Source: Megalobrama amblycephala
Taxonomy: Eukaryota > Chordata > Actinopteri > Cypriniformes > Xenocyprididae
NCBI RefSeq assembly: GCF_018812025.1
Contig: NC_063058.1
Location: forward strand, 17,973,797-18,037,796
Direction: 5' to 3'
DNA length: 64,000 nucleotides
Position numbers and translations under genes: made by a program. The notes beneath the pieces are model-generated. The model ran no database searches and had not been told where the DNA came from. It saw only the letters and a list, made by a program, of their open reading frames with translations. This document shows, piece by piece, positions 12,703 to 24,908 of the stretch; positions within the stretch are counted from its first letter, which is position 1; each line of letters starts with the position of its first letter.

Positions 12703-14132
12703 TAGTGATGGGAAGTTCGGATCATTTTACTGACTCGGACTTTTGAGTCTCGTTCAACAAAATGAACAAATCTTTTTTCGAGTCATTTCGTTCATTTTAG
12801 CAAAATGTAATTAAAATGTTACGTGTTACTTCCCCAACACATCTACTACTTATGCAAACGTTGATCCCACTACAAACAATACAAAACTACAATGCTATAA
12901 GATTCAGAAATGATTAATTCATTACCTGGGTCTTCAGTTTATGACAAGCTGATTAAGCTCAACTCACCTCTTGTCTGACAAGTCTTCGGGTTTAAGTCAT
13001 TCCTTAATGACGTGACAGGCAGTCCCATGCTAAACCAATGCAGTCCGAGCCGCAAAGAGAATTGATTAGTTCATTTCATGAGTCTTTCGGGTTTTTGAGT
13101 CGTTCCTTAAACACGTGACAGACCCATACACTAAGCCAATGCAGTCCGAGCCGGAAAGAGAATTGATTAGTTCTCTTCATGAGTCTTTCGGGGTTTTGAG
13201 TCGTTCCTTAATCACGTAACAGACCCATACGCTATTTCTGACATTTCTGTCACTGTTTTTGTTACTGTTTCTTGAGGATCTGTGGTGTGTTATTATAAAT
13301 AAATAAAGCTCTGTTATAAATAAAATATTGATTAATTTATCTTTTTGACTGTCTATCTGTAAATAAACACTAGGCTATATAATAATATAATAATCCAAGC
13401 CTACAATACAAAGTATAGCCTAGTTTGTTCATTTTTACTCCAATTTTGAGTTTGCTGTTATAATAATTGCTTTTCCTAGGCAGACTTGACATATTGGTCT
13501 AATATATGTATAAGAAGATTGCTCAAAAAGGACATAATGACATAAATTAAAAGCAAATAACATTTTGAATTTGAATTATTAATGTTAGTTTAAAACATTA
13601 AGGTTATGATAACTTCAGCTTTAACAGTTGTAACACAAACTCAAACAAAACTGGAGAGTTAACGTTATTTACTAATAAATATAATGTGCTTGGGTCACAC
13701 AGCATAGTGTATGGGTATGTCATGTGATTAAGGAACGACTCAAAAACCCGAAAGACTAATAAAAAGAACTAATCAATTCTCTTTCCCGCTCAGAATGCAT
13801 TGGCTTAGTGTATGGGTCTGTCACGTGATTAAGGAACGACTCAAAAACCCGAAAGACTCATAAAAAGAACTAATCAATTCTCTTTCCGGCTCAGAATGCA
13901 TTGGTAGCGTATGGGTCTGTCACGTGATTAAGGAACGACTCAAAACCCGAAAGACTCATGAAATGAACTAATCAATTGAATCATCAGGTGAACTACTTCT
14001 AGCAGTACAGAACCTGTAGAATATTGCACATGCGCGACTGAACGAATCACCCCCCGAGACGACTCGTTCTTCCCGAGTCACATTAAAGATTCGTTCAAAA
14101 TGAACGAATCGTTCAAGAACGACACATCACTA
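12703..14132. mobile_element. Non-autonomous hAT transposon with internal inverted tandem arrays
   Basis: Ends TAGTGATGGG and CACATCACTA, flanked by a perfect 8-bp target duplication CTCATGTT (12695-12702 and 14133-14140), which is diagnostic of hAT elements. The left half holds ~120-bp tandem units (GAGTCTTTCGGGTTTTTGAG with TTCCTTAA and CACGTGACAGACCCATAC) at about 12960-13240. The right half holds about three units of the same sequence in the opposite direction at 13690-13975. No transposase frame remains. Confidence 0.85.
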
Positions 14133-14239
14133 CTCATGTTGTTGTCACAGTTCTGTTATAACAAACAGCACAAAGCATCAATCATTTTGTCAGATGTGAA
14201 ACTCTGAATAAGGTCAATGAATCAAGTCTTTAAATGATG

Positions 14240-14760
14240 CCTAACAGCACTCAGAGGTGGGAAGTCCAGGGGTCAGAGAGTAAAAGTCCTGCCATATTTT
14301 TATTCCACCCACTGAAGCATTAATGAGATAAATAAGTGTTTAATTGAGTGATGATTGACCATTATTGAAGACAGCTGATGATAACAAGCAGAATTACCAA
14401 ACAAGAAAATCACAATTTTTAAGTTACCATCATCGAGGTCAGGGTTTGTTTTAGTTGAGCTCTTGACCCTTGACTTTTAAATATTAGATTTTGTTTCGGT
14501 AGTTTTAACTGCATTAAAACCAACCAGGCAAGCAAAGTTAAAAGATGATCAGGTGGTGTTGGGTATGTTATCACATAATCATTATTTGATCTGAATCACT
14601 TAACTCATTTAAAGCCCAATCTCTGAGTTAGATTTACATTATTGATTACAGCAGCACTGTGATTCTACAGCAGAAGATCAACTTTATCAACACAAATTTT
14701 TTTTTTTTTTTTGAAAGTTGTTCTTATCACAAAAAAATGTATTTTAGGCACACACAGTCA
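14240..14760. repeat. Half-copy of the large palindromic element found at 40138-41516
   Basis: Runs from GGTGGGAAGTCCAGGGGTCAG through CCACCCACTGAAGCATTAAT and CTACAGCAGAAGATC, in the same order as the left arm of the palindrome at 40187-40610. Only one arm is present, so this copy is truncated. It lies between galnt8 copies 1 and 2. Confidence 0.6.
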
Positions 14761-16571
14761 TCAAGAATCAGCGTATGAGTCAGAGAGTTTATACTTACAA
14801 CAGAGCAAATGTTAATGTCTGAACATATTTTTGTAAAGTGTATTGAAAAAATTAAATATGAATATATATGGTATCTCCATTAAATTTTGTTCAGATACCA
14901 AATATTTTGACAATCAAATACACATATACACTTCTGATGATGCATCATAGATTAGTGTTATTATTATTATTATATATCTATTTTGTAAGTGTTTTCATGC
15001 ATGTTTGGAGTTTTTTGTTGCATTTACGCTGTTGTGACCAGCAGGGGTCACCAGTGTGTGATGTTTCAAACGCTTCGAAACAGTGAATCATTTTGCAAAG
15101 CAGTTGGTGCAGATGTTTTGAAGCTTTGTTTCTCCCATCACAGGTATAATATATTTTAAAAAAACTTTTTTTTCCAAAAGGAGGTTGACCGCTGCAAGGC
15201 TTTTCAAGCATTTTTCCAACCATAGACCCTCTTGTGTAGAAATATAAATCTATCATTATACAGACAAAGTGGCAAACAGTTCCTTCTAGACTCACACAGA
15301 CATCATGAATCAGCGTATGAACCTCAACAATGGTGAAAAAAAAACTTTTTTGTGACTTTAGTAGCTTGTAGCTTGTGATGCTCAGAGTTAATCTGTTTAT
15401 CTGAAAATTTTGTCACCATTGTTGAGGATCATACGCAGAATCTTGATATCAGTGAACAAGATCACAACAGGCAAGCAAATTAATTTGATCAGGTTTTTTT
15501 TTTGTAATAAAAGTCATTTAGAAACACGCAGTTATAAAAATCTGTGAAAAATTGAAGTTTACATGTTAAGGGTCAGGAACCCAACTAAAGCAAGTGCTTA
15601 CCTCCATAACGGTGATTTCGGTGAAACATGATTATTTTTAATAAAACGTCAACACCTCATTAAAGGGGTCATGAACTGAGAAATCAAATTTTCCTTGAGC
15701 TTTTGACATATCATTTGTCATCATACTTTAAGAATATCCTGTAAGTTTTAGAGCTGAAAACTTCCTTGTTAGTCCAATAAAAGCTTTAATTGACACCAGA
15801 CCCAGAAAACGACAGGATTTACAAAGTGGGGATCTATGACATCAAAGGACAGCAAGCACCGCTTCTGCAGAAGAAGATTAACGCCTACTTCATCACTGCC
15901 TGTTTAGCCCCGCCCACCGATTCGCGCATTACATGAAATAGAATAGGTAGCCTAAGCAAAGAGCTTAGAACACAAGAGGCGACACTTTGATACTTTTTGG
16001 GAAACAACCACTAGATGGCGCTCCGGTAGCGCGGCCGCCATTATGAGGTGAAAATACTAACTGGACCATAGAATCCTTCACATCTTCACAATTTCACTGC
16101 CAAATCAGAAGGGCAATAGAACAGTTTTTTTTTTTTTAAGTCATCAGTAAATTGTATGGCTCCTACACTAAAAAAAAATCAAAATTTTATGGAAAATAAC
16201 TGATTTTTTACAGTTATTTTCTTTTATTTTAAATTATACTCAAAACTCTGTAAAAATACAATGTATGTAAATTAACAACTCGGCTGTTATTTTATGTGTT
16301 ATGACATTAATGAAAAATTACATTAATTCAGATATTTTTTACAGAAAATTTACTGTATTTTTATACAGTATTTTTCTGTTTTCTTAAATTACAAACAAAT
16401 GTAAAATTACAAAAATAATCAGTAATTAAACAGTAACAAAACAGGTAAAACGGTCAAATGAATGGCAGCCAAAAAACCCTGTAGAATTAAAGTAAAATAT
16501 CCTAATTTAAATAAACCGAAAAATGCTGTTATTTTACAGGTATTTACTGAATTATTACAAATACCTTCACT
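14761..16571. other. Repeat patchwork, no gene
   Basis: Holds a dispersed repeat at about 15010-15140 (GACCAGCAGGGGTCACC), a half foldback at 15290-15660, and the left end of a TTAA-type element at about 15662 (TTAAAGGGGTCATGAACTGAG). An AT-rich block at 16160-16560 contains recurring TTTTACAGTTATTTT and TTTACTGTATTTTTATACAG words. No supported exon was found. Confidence 0.4.
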
Positions 16572-17795
16572 TTAAAAAGCATAAAAAGGAATAGAATGAG
16601 CTCTTAAGGCTTGCTCATGCTTCTCAACAAAACGCACTGCATATTTGTATCTAGCATTTGTAAGTTTCTTATGCTCTAATTCTGGCCCCTGTCTGGGTCT
16701 GCCAGCTATAACCCAGGCTCTATGAGCTGTCTTAGCGGCTTCTTGATGGGCAGCTACATACTTTGTCCAACCAGGCTTGGTATTCTTAACCTTTCTAGGG
16801 TGAGTGTGTAGAGGTCTACTGGCCTCATATATAGCACTCACTATACTATTGTACATTTCACATAGGTCATTACAGTGAGTGTCATCATCACAGTTAATAT
16901 TTGAACATAAAATAGCATCCATGGGTAGCTGTACTTCCCTTAAGAGAACATCTGTCCTCCCACAATAAAATATGACATCCTCTTTAGATTGTTTTACCCA
17001 ATTCACTTTGACCCCATTGGCGCCATCTTCTGTCAATCTGCTACAATCAGGTAGGTTATCAACATTTATCGTCATAGAGACAGGTAAGTGATCAGTGGTA
17101 GTCAACCCATACATAATTTCAACTGTTTCCAGACTATCATGAGCATCAGATGTACAGATTACATGATCCAACCAGGATGTTGTGTGCCATACTTCACTGA
17201 TGTAAGTATAACTATCTACAGGCAAAAATTTCATGCTGGAAAGAACCAGTTTACTGTCATGACAGAACTGCATCAAGTGCTGACCAAAGAGAGATTTGTC
17301 ATCAGAGATGTCTGCATTTAAATCACCCATCACAAATATATTTGCATATGTACATTCCTTAATATAAGAATTTAAAAATGCCAATCTATTCATATATTCA
17401 TCTTCATTTTTATAACAATCATATGGGGTATACACATTTAAAATGATAAAAACATTCATATCATGCATAACTTTAATTGCAATACACCAGTCCACCTCTA
17501 ATCTAATAATACTGATCATTGGGTCATATTTCTTGCGCCACAGAATGGCCACACCTCCAGGTATTCTACCACGTACCATTCTAGTGCTTAAATCCGTTGT
17601 GGACTCTCCTGCTCCATGGAAATCAGTGTGGACAGAATTAAGTTTATCAAGGTCCTGTTTGGCTAAAAATGTCTCTTGCAGGCAGAGAATATCTGTGGTC
17701 TCCAGTAGCTGGTCAACAGTAACACGATGCGCTCTGTCCCCAGCAGTCTGTCCTAGGCGCAAGCCCCGTGAGTTGTACGACACCACTCTGACCAC
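16572..17795 (-). CDS. AP-type endonuclease (EEP) ORF of a non-LTR retrotransposon, reverse transcriptase absent
   Basis: Open frame of 407 aa, starting MVRVVSYNSRGLRLG. It has the endonuclease/exonuclease/phosphatase fold signature in order: N8 (SYNS), E41 (LQETF), Y122 (NVYTPY), D158/N160 (MGDLNAD), the WLDH motif at 208-211, and D235/H236 (TTDHLP). In LINE ORF2 proteins this domain nicks target DNA and is followed by a linker and reverse transcriptase. Here the frame stops at residue 407 in a Lys/Ala-rich linker (KYAVRFVEKHEQALRAHS, then six unrelated residues), and 16130-16570 is unrelated AT-rich repeat. The 3' half is therefore missing, unlike the usual 5' truncation of LINE copies. All catalytic residues are intact. 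It is most likely a recent dead LINE fragment (L2/CR1/Rex-like clade is a guess) rather than a host gene. Confidence 0.8.
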   Translation of the reverse strand: MVRVVSYNSRGLRLGQTAGDRAHRVTVDQLLETTDILCLQETFLAKQDLDKLNSVHTDFHGAGESTTDLSTRMVRGRIPGGVAILWRKKYDPMISIIRLEVDWCIAIKVMHDMNVFIILNVYTPYDCYKNEDEYMNRLAFLNSYIKECTYANIFVMGDLNADISDDKSLFGQHLMQFCHDSKLVLSSMKFLPVDSYTYISEVWHTTSWLDHVICTSDAHDSLETVEIMYGLTTTDHLPVSMTINVDNLPDCSRLTEDGANGVKVNWVKQSKEDVIFYCGRTDVLLREVQLPMDAILCSNINCDDDTHCNDLCEMYNSIVSAIYEASRPLHTHPRKVKNTKPGWTKYVAAHQEAAKTAHRAWVIAGRPRQGPELEHKKLTNARYKYAVRFVEKHEQALRAHSIPFYAF

Positions 17796-17799
17796 TCAG

Positions 17800-18470
17800 C
17801 ACTAGGCTAGCCACAGTGATGGTGGTATAGTTACAGTCATTCGTTCATGTGTGTTCTTTCTGGTTAAATACAAGAGATTTAGACAGCACTGCAAAATCAA
17901 GTTATTTACTGTCCAACATTCCCAATTTTTCTGATGCATGTTCTTAATTTAGTTTCATATGTTGTTAGTAATTCAGTGTTTTATAATGCTAATACGTAAA
18001 CTTCAAAGAATTTTAACCCAAACTGACTGGGTTTCTAGAGAGCAAAGGTTTTGTGAAAAAAGTGCAAGACTTAAACACAAAGTGTGTAAAATAAACTGTA
18101 AAAAGGATTTGATGATCACTAGTGATAGTATTTTATTCTGTGTTGTCATCATTCAAGTTGGATTTCAGCTTTAATGTACGTTTTTTTTTTGTTTTTTTTT
18201 AACAAAGCAGCTGATATTGCCAGAAACTAGTGGACCACAAACTTTCACCACAAAATGGCGGAAACGCAGGGCTGCTGCTGGGCGCCGGTGTTTCAATGGA
18301 ACTTTCTATTGAGTGTCGCTTCTTGTTAGTGTATATTCTTTGGCCTAAGTAACCTACGTGGTGCTAAACCAGATCGAGCTACCAAGCAATAAACATGCTG
18401 TTGAGGGTTATATTGTGTAGGACCTGGACTCGACAGTAACGCAACAACATGTGAGTAACTGTGTTCATTC
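17800..18470. other. Intergenic, no gene seen
   Basis: The part next to 17795 may be 5' untranslated sequence of the LINE fragment. A GC-richer repeat begins at about 18225 (AAAATGGCGGAAACGCAGGG). No supported exon was found. Confidence 0.35.
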
Positions 18471-18713
18471 TAACCGCGCGTTCACACCGCCGCCGGCGAG
18501 AGCGTCAACATACGCCTTGGCCGCCCTGCCAACAACGCTGTACTGTTCGTTCAAACCGCCGCCGACGGGAGGGTCAAAGTAAATGACAAGTCGCGTCAAC
18601 CAATCGGAAGCCTCTCAAGCGAGGACCTCTACATACCAATTGGTTGCCGCCGAACCGCGTCATAGCTCATTACCATAAAGTTAACCTGATTTCAACTCTC
18701 CTCGACGCTCTCA

Positions 18714-19408
18714 TGCTGCGTTCACACCGAACGCGTCTGGGGCGTCAAATTCGCGCCAGACGCGTCTAGTTGGACGCTTGAACATTTTGAAGTCAGACGC
18801 GCGTAAAATTCGCGCGTCTAAACAAAGTGTGTTCAGACGCGAATTCGCGTCATGGGAGGGGCTTTCATCTCTTTCTGCACAGATCCTCTGAATAAACACA
18901 TAATCTCGTCAGTTGGAAACCTGTAGTGGCAATTTAACTCGGTATGCCGGCCGGCTTTTGCTAGCTAGAAGGTGGGCTAGTATCAACGGCTAAAATCATG
19001 CAAAAAGTTTTACAACTAACCAGATTGTCCGATTTCTTCGCTTATTCTCTTCCAGGCAAGGTCCTTTTTATTCCTGTCTCGATAAAAATATAATGAGACA
19101 TAGAGCTCAGGGTGGCCACACACAGCGACATCTTTGTACTGGTCTCCACCGCTGATCACATCATAAACACGTTATACCAAAGCAGAGTCCCTGATTGGTT
19201 AACGCGCCGCGAATTTACGCCAAAGTTCAGATTTTTCAACTCGGGCGTTTGGGCGTCAGACGCTCAATTCGCGCGTCAGCCGCGTGAACGCTCAATTCGC
19301 GCCGCACCATTCATGCGTCAACGGCCGATTCGTGCCGCAGGACACCTAGACGCGCGTTTACATTGACTTAATGTAAATCGCCCAGACGCGTTCGGTGTGA
19401 ACGCAGCA
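18714..19408. mobile_element. Nested Harbinger-derived element, tandem copy A, with MADF-type exon fragment
   Basis: TIRs TGCTGCGTTCACACCGAACG and CGTTCGGTGTGAACGCAGCA; the right flank is TTA (19409-19411), the left flank TCA (probably a mutated TTA). On the minus strand at about 19145-19020 it encodes HPELY and YRDRNKKDLAWKRISEEIGQ, followed by a GT splice donor. This looks like the start of the MADF/Myb-like DNA-binding protein carried by animal Harbinger transposons. The frame is not open over a full protein, so this copy is non-autonomous. Confidence 0.7.
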
Positions 19409-19411
19409 TTA

Positions 19412-20130
19412 TGCTGCGTTCACACCGAACGCGTCTGGGGCGTCAAATTCGCGCCAGACGCGTCTAGTTGGACGCTTGAACATTTTGAAGTCAGACGCTT
19501 CGGACGCGCGTAAAATTCGCTCAATTCGCGCGTCTAAACAAAGTGTGTTCAGACGCGAATTCGCGTCATGGGAGGGGCTTTCATCTCTTTCTGCACAGAT
19601 CCTCTGAATAAACACATAATCTCGTCAGATGGAAACCTGTAGCGGCAATTTAACTCGGTTATGCCGGCCGGATTTTGAAGGTGGGCTAGTATCAACGGCT
19701 AAAATCATGCAAAAAGTTTTACAACTAACCAGATTGTCCGATTTCTTCGCTTATTCTTTTCCAGGCAAGGTCCTTTTTATTCCTGTCTCGATAAAAATAT
19801 AATGACACATCATAGAGCTCAGGGTGGCAGCAACATCTTTGTTCTGGTCTCCACCGCTGATCACATCATAAACACGTTACTACCAAAGCAGAGTCCCTGA
19901 TTGGTTAACGCGCCGCGAATTTACGCCAAAGTTCAGATTTTTCAACTCGGGCGTTTGGGCGTCAGACGCTCAATTCGCGCGTCAGCCGCGTGAACGCTCA
20001 ATTCGCGCCGCGCCATTCGCGCGTCAACGGCCGATTCGCGCCGCAGGACACCTAGACGCGCGTTTACATTGACTTAACATGTAAATCAGACGCCTCAGAC
20101 GCCCCAGACGCGTTCGGTGTGAACGCAGCA
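19412..20130. mobile_element. Nested Harbinger-derived element, tandem copy B
   Basis: Second, head-to-tail copy of the element at 18714-19408, separated from it only by TTA and followed by TTA (20131-20133). It has the same TIRs and the same MADF-type exon remnant (about 19840-19730 on the minus strand). It differs by small indels, for example an extra CTTCGGACGC near 19496. The shared TTA suggests one copy inserted at the edge of the other. Confidence 0.7.
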
Positions 20131-20248
20131 TTACCGTCCAAAACGCGCCGCGCCGCTCTCGCCGGAGCTCGCCGCTGGCTCTCATTGAAAATGAATGACG
20201 AGGCGTCACTTTGACGCTCTCGCCGCCGGCGGTGTGAACGCACGGTAA

Positions 20249-22200
20249 TGCCTGATCTGATATTAATGATTCATGTACAGTCAGATGATCTTTGTCTGTG
20301 TGTCAGTAAATCAAACCCGTGACTAAACATCAATTTGCGTTGTTTCTCTTAGTAGGATGAAAATAATCTGTTATTTATCGGTGATTAAATTATAAAGAAA
20401 GCGAGCAAAAGCTCCCTTTGCAATCGTTGGAGCAGCGCGCGCTGAAGCTGTCAATCAAACAGCGCGAGTTTATCAGTGACTGACACGCAAAACTCCCATT
20501 TTATTCAACGAATCTTTTAGTTATCTCGCGTTTGCAGATGAAAGCATTTGTTAGTGTGCAGAAATTGAGTTTCAATGACGAGATCACTGCTTTCATTCAG
20601 TGATCAGCTACAGTGTTCATCTCTGCAACCTTTCATGCCATAATCTAAATATAACGCCATAGATCTAAGTGTAGTGCAACACTTTTCACGATTAGTTAAC
20701 CTTAAAGCTGTAATAGTAAAAACGCGCTAAAAGAGAGAGTAATACTTGGCCATTTCATATGCAAAGATGTTAGCCAATCACAGCAGTGGGTGTTACACTG
20801 AAGTCTCACAGCAGACACGCCCCTTAAAACAGAGCGTTCAAACCAGAGGGCAAAAATCAGGGTAGGAAAAATGCCTTTTATTTATAAATTATGACAATTT
20901 TGGATGTAAAAAGCATACTAACATTATAAGTGCACCCCAGGAAACATTATAAAACAATAGAGTGCCTCAGGGATGACGCATTTTTGTAGGCAAAACCCGG
21001 AAGCGAGTTAGCATTTTAGGACTTCCGGTTCCAACGCCGTAAAGTCTATGGGTTTTTTGAATGGGTTTTTGCTAAATCGCCTGAAATAAGGTCTGTGGTT
21101 AACAAAGCCTCTAAATACTTTCATGTTTTGATCTATGACATAAAACACACCAATTATAACCCGCTTGTGATTTTTTAAACTTTTACTGTCTTAAAATCGG
21201 CGGTTAACAAATTACTAAAAGGGACTACTTCCTTTGGCGGGGACTTTAGACGTCATCATTAAAAACGGAACATTTGGACAGCATTGCTCATGAAAAAGTG
21301 GATAAGTATTCATAACAGCGCAGATCATAATCAGCGAGCATGTTTATAAATAAAGTTTGAGGAAGCTTGGTGGTGGTGACCTCCTCAATGGTAACATCAA
21401 ACCAAACATATTCACCAAAATATCAACATCTAAACTTCTGTTAATTCTCAATAAGATCTTCTGTAGAAGTAAAGTTAAACTGGTCAGTAATAAGTGTAAT
21501 AATGTGTAATGGCTGGAAGACAGTTGTAGTTCTGCTCGTAGTTGTAGTTTCTGCTCGTATTTATTCCGTTCTTGTTCCTCTTTTCAGTGGTTCTGCTTGT
21601 TAACAGCAGGTGTTCATCATTAATGCTCAATCATCACTTAAATATAAACTTAATTATCTCACTGCAACACAGCGTCAATGTTACTTTTACTCTGTAGCGT
21701 GGACACTAGAGGATGTTCCTGTGGGGTTGAAAGGGTTAAAGGTGTAAGATAAAAAGACGCACCCACAAAATTTTAACAGTTACAAACTGTAAGGTAAAAA
21801 AAAAAAAACAGTTATGTACTGGCAACACTGTTGCCAGTAGTTTACTGTAAAATTGAGTTTTGTGGGTCACCATTGTGCTGAAGAGTAGAGCCTGTGCTTA
21901 GGTTCAGGAGAAGATCTAGAGATGTTGGTGATGTGCTGCATGTTGTTTTATTTAACAGATGGTGACTGTGTAGTTGCTGGTGCAGTGAAAATCTTTTTGT
22001 TTAAAATGTTTGTATTGAACTCTAAAGAAATAAGTTCATAGTAATGATATGCTCATATTAGCATATAAAAAAAAAAGGTTTGTAAATTTAAATGGTACTC
22101 TGACAGTGTTGCCAGTATTTTACTGTAAAAAAGCCTGGCAAGGTCTAACAGTGTGATCTTAAACTGTCATCTGATTGTCATCAGTGAATATGAAATGAGT
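20249..22200. other. Repeat-rich intergenic stretch, no gene
   Basis: Contains a TE end with AAGTGCACCCCAGGAAACAT at about 20930, a half foldback at 21380-21680 of the family seen in galnt8 copy 1 intron 2, and GGCAACACTGTTGCCAGTAG at about 21820. No exon could be supported on either strand. Confidence 0.4.
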
Positions 22201-22210
22201 GCATACACAG

Positions 22211-22239
22211 CCACACACACACACACACACACACACACC
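22211..22239. repeat. (CA)n microsatellite
   Basis: About 14 CA units lie immediately left of the hAT element. Confidence 0.9.
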
Positions 22240-22290
22240 AATCCCCTGATACTATATGCACACAATCTTATATTTATCAAAACCAGCAAG

Positions 22291-23719
22291 CAGGGTTGGG
22301 CAAAAATACATCAAAATGTATTTTAAAATAAAATACCAAATACCTTAATTTTAAATGTATCAAAATAAACTACAAAATACAGCAGCCACACCATGTATCA
22401 AAATAAACTACTGTATTTTTGTATTTTGAAAATACTAAAAAATACTTTTACAAGGAAGCATGAAGTTTCTTCGCAAACCTTCCATCAACTGGCCTATTTG
22501 ATCGATCCCTTCACCATTACACTGACTCAGTTCATTAAGCAAACAATCTTTGATAGCAACAGCTTTTCTCTGCCCGAGTCATGCAATAAATCTGACATAT
22601 GCAACCAGTTAAAAGAACAATATGTACAGTAGGATTTTTGGATTAAAATATTTAAAAACCTCTAGAACAATGTTATATATTTTGTTGACTTGTGTACCCA
22701 AATGTTTCCAAGAATGATTAAATCCAGAGAAATAAGCAATTTTAAACAGGACATGAGCCGTGTCCGTGCGTCACCTATCAATGACATCATACCCTCAATT
22801 TCCGGTTTTATTTAGTAGAAACCATGGAAACATCAAAGACTCTTTATATTCCTCATCTGTCTAATAAAACATATAATATGAGGAACTGTTTGGATTCATT
22901 CATCAACAGAAAACTATGTTATATAGCTTTTTGTTTAAATCTCGCTTTCTTGATTTACCGTGAGTACCATGTTTTACCATTACTAATATAAATCTAGCTT
23001 ACTGCAGTGTGCAACAAGTGTCTCATAGCAGCTGCTGAGCGAATGCACAGAGTAGCATTATAACAACTTTCAACACACAAATGTATCTAATATGATAAAC
23101 AGCACACATTACCCCACATACGGCCAAAAAAAGCAGAAGCAGTGACTGTGGCATAATAAAGGTTCCACTGCTCTCGAGATGATGGTTAGTTTTAAAAGTA
23201 ACCAACAATATAATGTTTGCGAATGACTCATAATTGTATCTGGTGTTTGGTAACGAAAGGCCTACTTTGCATCAGCAACACTGACTCAATGACAAACAAG
23301 TCAGTGTTTGAAGACCACTGATGGCACCTGTATTAATAGCAACTAGATTCTAACTAATCATTTGATTGTTAATCATAAATATGGGGGTTGCTGCTCGGTA
23401 TAATAGTTTAAGAACATTATGTAAATTGGTAAACTGTTTAGCCTAAGCTACTAAAACCAACATCTAAACTTAACATCTGTTCTAAACTCAACAAGTCTGG
23501 GCAAACTATTGAGTAAGCACCATTCAGAGGCTGCATTTTTATTATGTCATCATGTAGACTTCTTACAAAGTATTTTAAAACCTCAAAAATACAAAACACT
23601 AAAGTATTTTGATACAAAATACTAAGCCATTTTCATCAACCCTATCAAATACAAATTACAAATTTTGTATTTGAAATACGTATTTGAAATACATGTATCA
23701 TAAATACTGCCCATCCCTG
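22291..23719. mobile_element. hAT-type transposon, non-autonomous, perfect 8-bp target duplication
   Basis: Ends CAGGGTTGGGCAAAAATAC and ATACTGCCCATCCCTG form imperfect terminal inverted repeats. The flanks are a perfect 8-bp duplication CCAGCAAG (22283-22290 and 23720-23727). Subterminal AT-rich repeats (AAATACAAA-type) occur at both ends, as in related hAT elements. The 1.43-kb interior has no transposase-length frame. Confidence 0.85.
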
Positions 23720-23727
23720 CCAGCAAG

Positions 23728-24800
23728 TACACACACACATATTCCCATATATTCACACTGCAAACAAAAATAATAAAACAAGTTTTTTGAGAATTCATCT
23801 TATCATCTTACATTTTCTCTACATTCTTATTGCTCTTTTGTTACAGCATGTGTTATTTTCAAAATTTTCAATGCTATAGTTCACATATTGTGTTTGAACT
23901 CTAGAACTCTATCAAGTATGGTTAAAATATGACAATTTTTTGTTGCTTCAGCTCTGATGTCCATTGTAGTGGACATGAAAAAAATCTAATAAAAAAATTT
24001 GTTTGCACAAATCTTTTTTTTTTGGACTCATTTATACATTAAAGAAGAGCAAATATCAAGTGGATAAAAATGTTTGCTCAGTGGAACATAATTCAGGTCT
24101 GAAGGGGTTAAACGGAATGGCTGAAATAAAACAAACCACACACACCATTTCTATTATAGATTTGAACTTATACAGGTGATGAAACACAGTTCAAAACTTC
24201 TGCTTTAACCCTGTGACCTTTTTTATTACTGCAAGTCCATAAACCTTTGCTCACTAGTCGCTATAAATTCCACCGATACAGTATGTTTTAAATCTTTATA
24301 GGCCTATCATATTTGGTTTTATCACACTGTAATATATATATATATATATACAGTGCTGCTTGTTAAACTGTGCTCTGTTCTTCAGAAAAATCCTCCAGGT
24401 CCAGCAAATTCTTCAGTTTTCCAGTTTTGCATATAGACAGGTTTCTTGTATACAAACAAATGCTTAGAAAAATGCTTAATTAAACATGTTGCATTCATAT
24501 TATTATGGGCTCATCTGCTTTTCTGTACATAGTATGCTTTATTAGTATGGTGTTTACTAACTGGTTTGTTAATAACACTGTCTTAGTAAATTAAGCAACG
24601 TTAAGCTTTTTCATGTTAAGCGTTTTAAAACGTTCAAAAGTTTATATATATATATATTATCTGACATTTGTAACACAGTGTTGTATATTGTAATAGTTTT
24701 ATCAGTCTTTGAGGTAACTGTTTAGCAACATTTTGAATTGATGATACTTCAAAAATGTGATTTTGAAACGTAAATTAAAAAGGTATTTGTTACAGGACAT
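23728..24800. other. Intergenic, AT-rich, no gene
   Basis: The 3' flank of galnt8 copy 2. It contains short TA runs (24333-24350, 24643-24656) and differs from the flank shared by copies 1 and 3. No exon seen. Confidence 0.4.
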
Positions 24801-24908
24801 AGACCTCACAGTAAGAGTATAACATTCAAAGTTTTAAACACAGTTTGTTTTGCAGTTTCTTTTACACTGATTCGTTTTACAATGTTTTCACTTCGGTTAA
24901 AGTTCCTT

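Larger units (their letters stand above)
18474..20245. mobile_element. Outer Harbinger-type MITE hosting two nested elements
   Basis: The left end CGCGCGTTCACACCGCCG and right end CGGCGGTGTGAACGCACGG are inverted repeats, continuing with GGCGAGAGCGTCAA on the left and its complement on the right. The flanks are TAA at 18471-18473 and 20246-20248, the 3-bp TWA duplication typical of PIF/Harbinger. Its own sequence is 18474-18713 and 20134-20245; the rest is two nested elements. Confidence 0.7.

Noticed and set aside
12960..13980. Regularly spaced repeats that could be mistaken for a CRISPR array
   Set aside because: Units are ~120 bp, occur in both orientations and lie within a vertebrate hAT element with an 8-bp target duplication; no spacers.
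14978..15295. 105-codon minus-strand frame
   Set aside because: It crosses a common dispersed repeat (GACCAGCAGGGGTCACC), shows no conserved motif and has no exon borders.
17443..17805. 120-codon plus-strand frame
   Set aside because: Antisense shadow of the LINE endonuclease ORF, which has all catalytic motifs on the minus strand.
18711..18899. 62- to 68-codon frames repeated at 18711 and 19409
   Set aside because: They are duplicated because the Harbinger element is duplicated. The recognisable coding remnant is elsewhere in the element (YRDRNKKDLAW).
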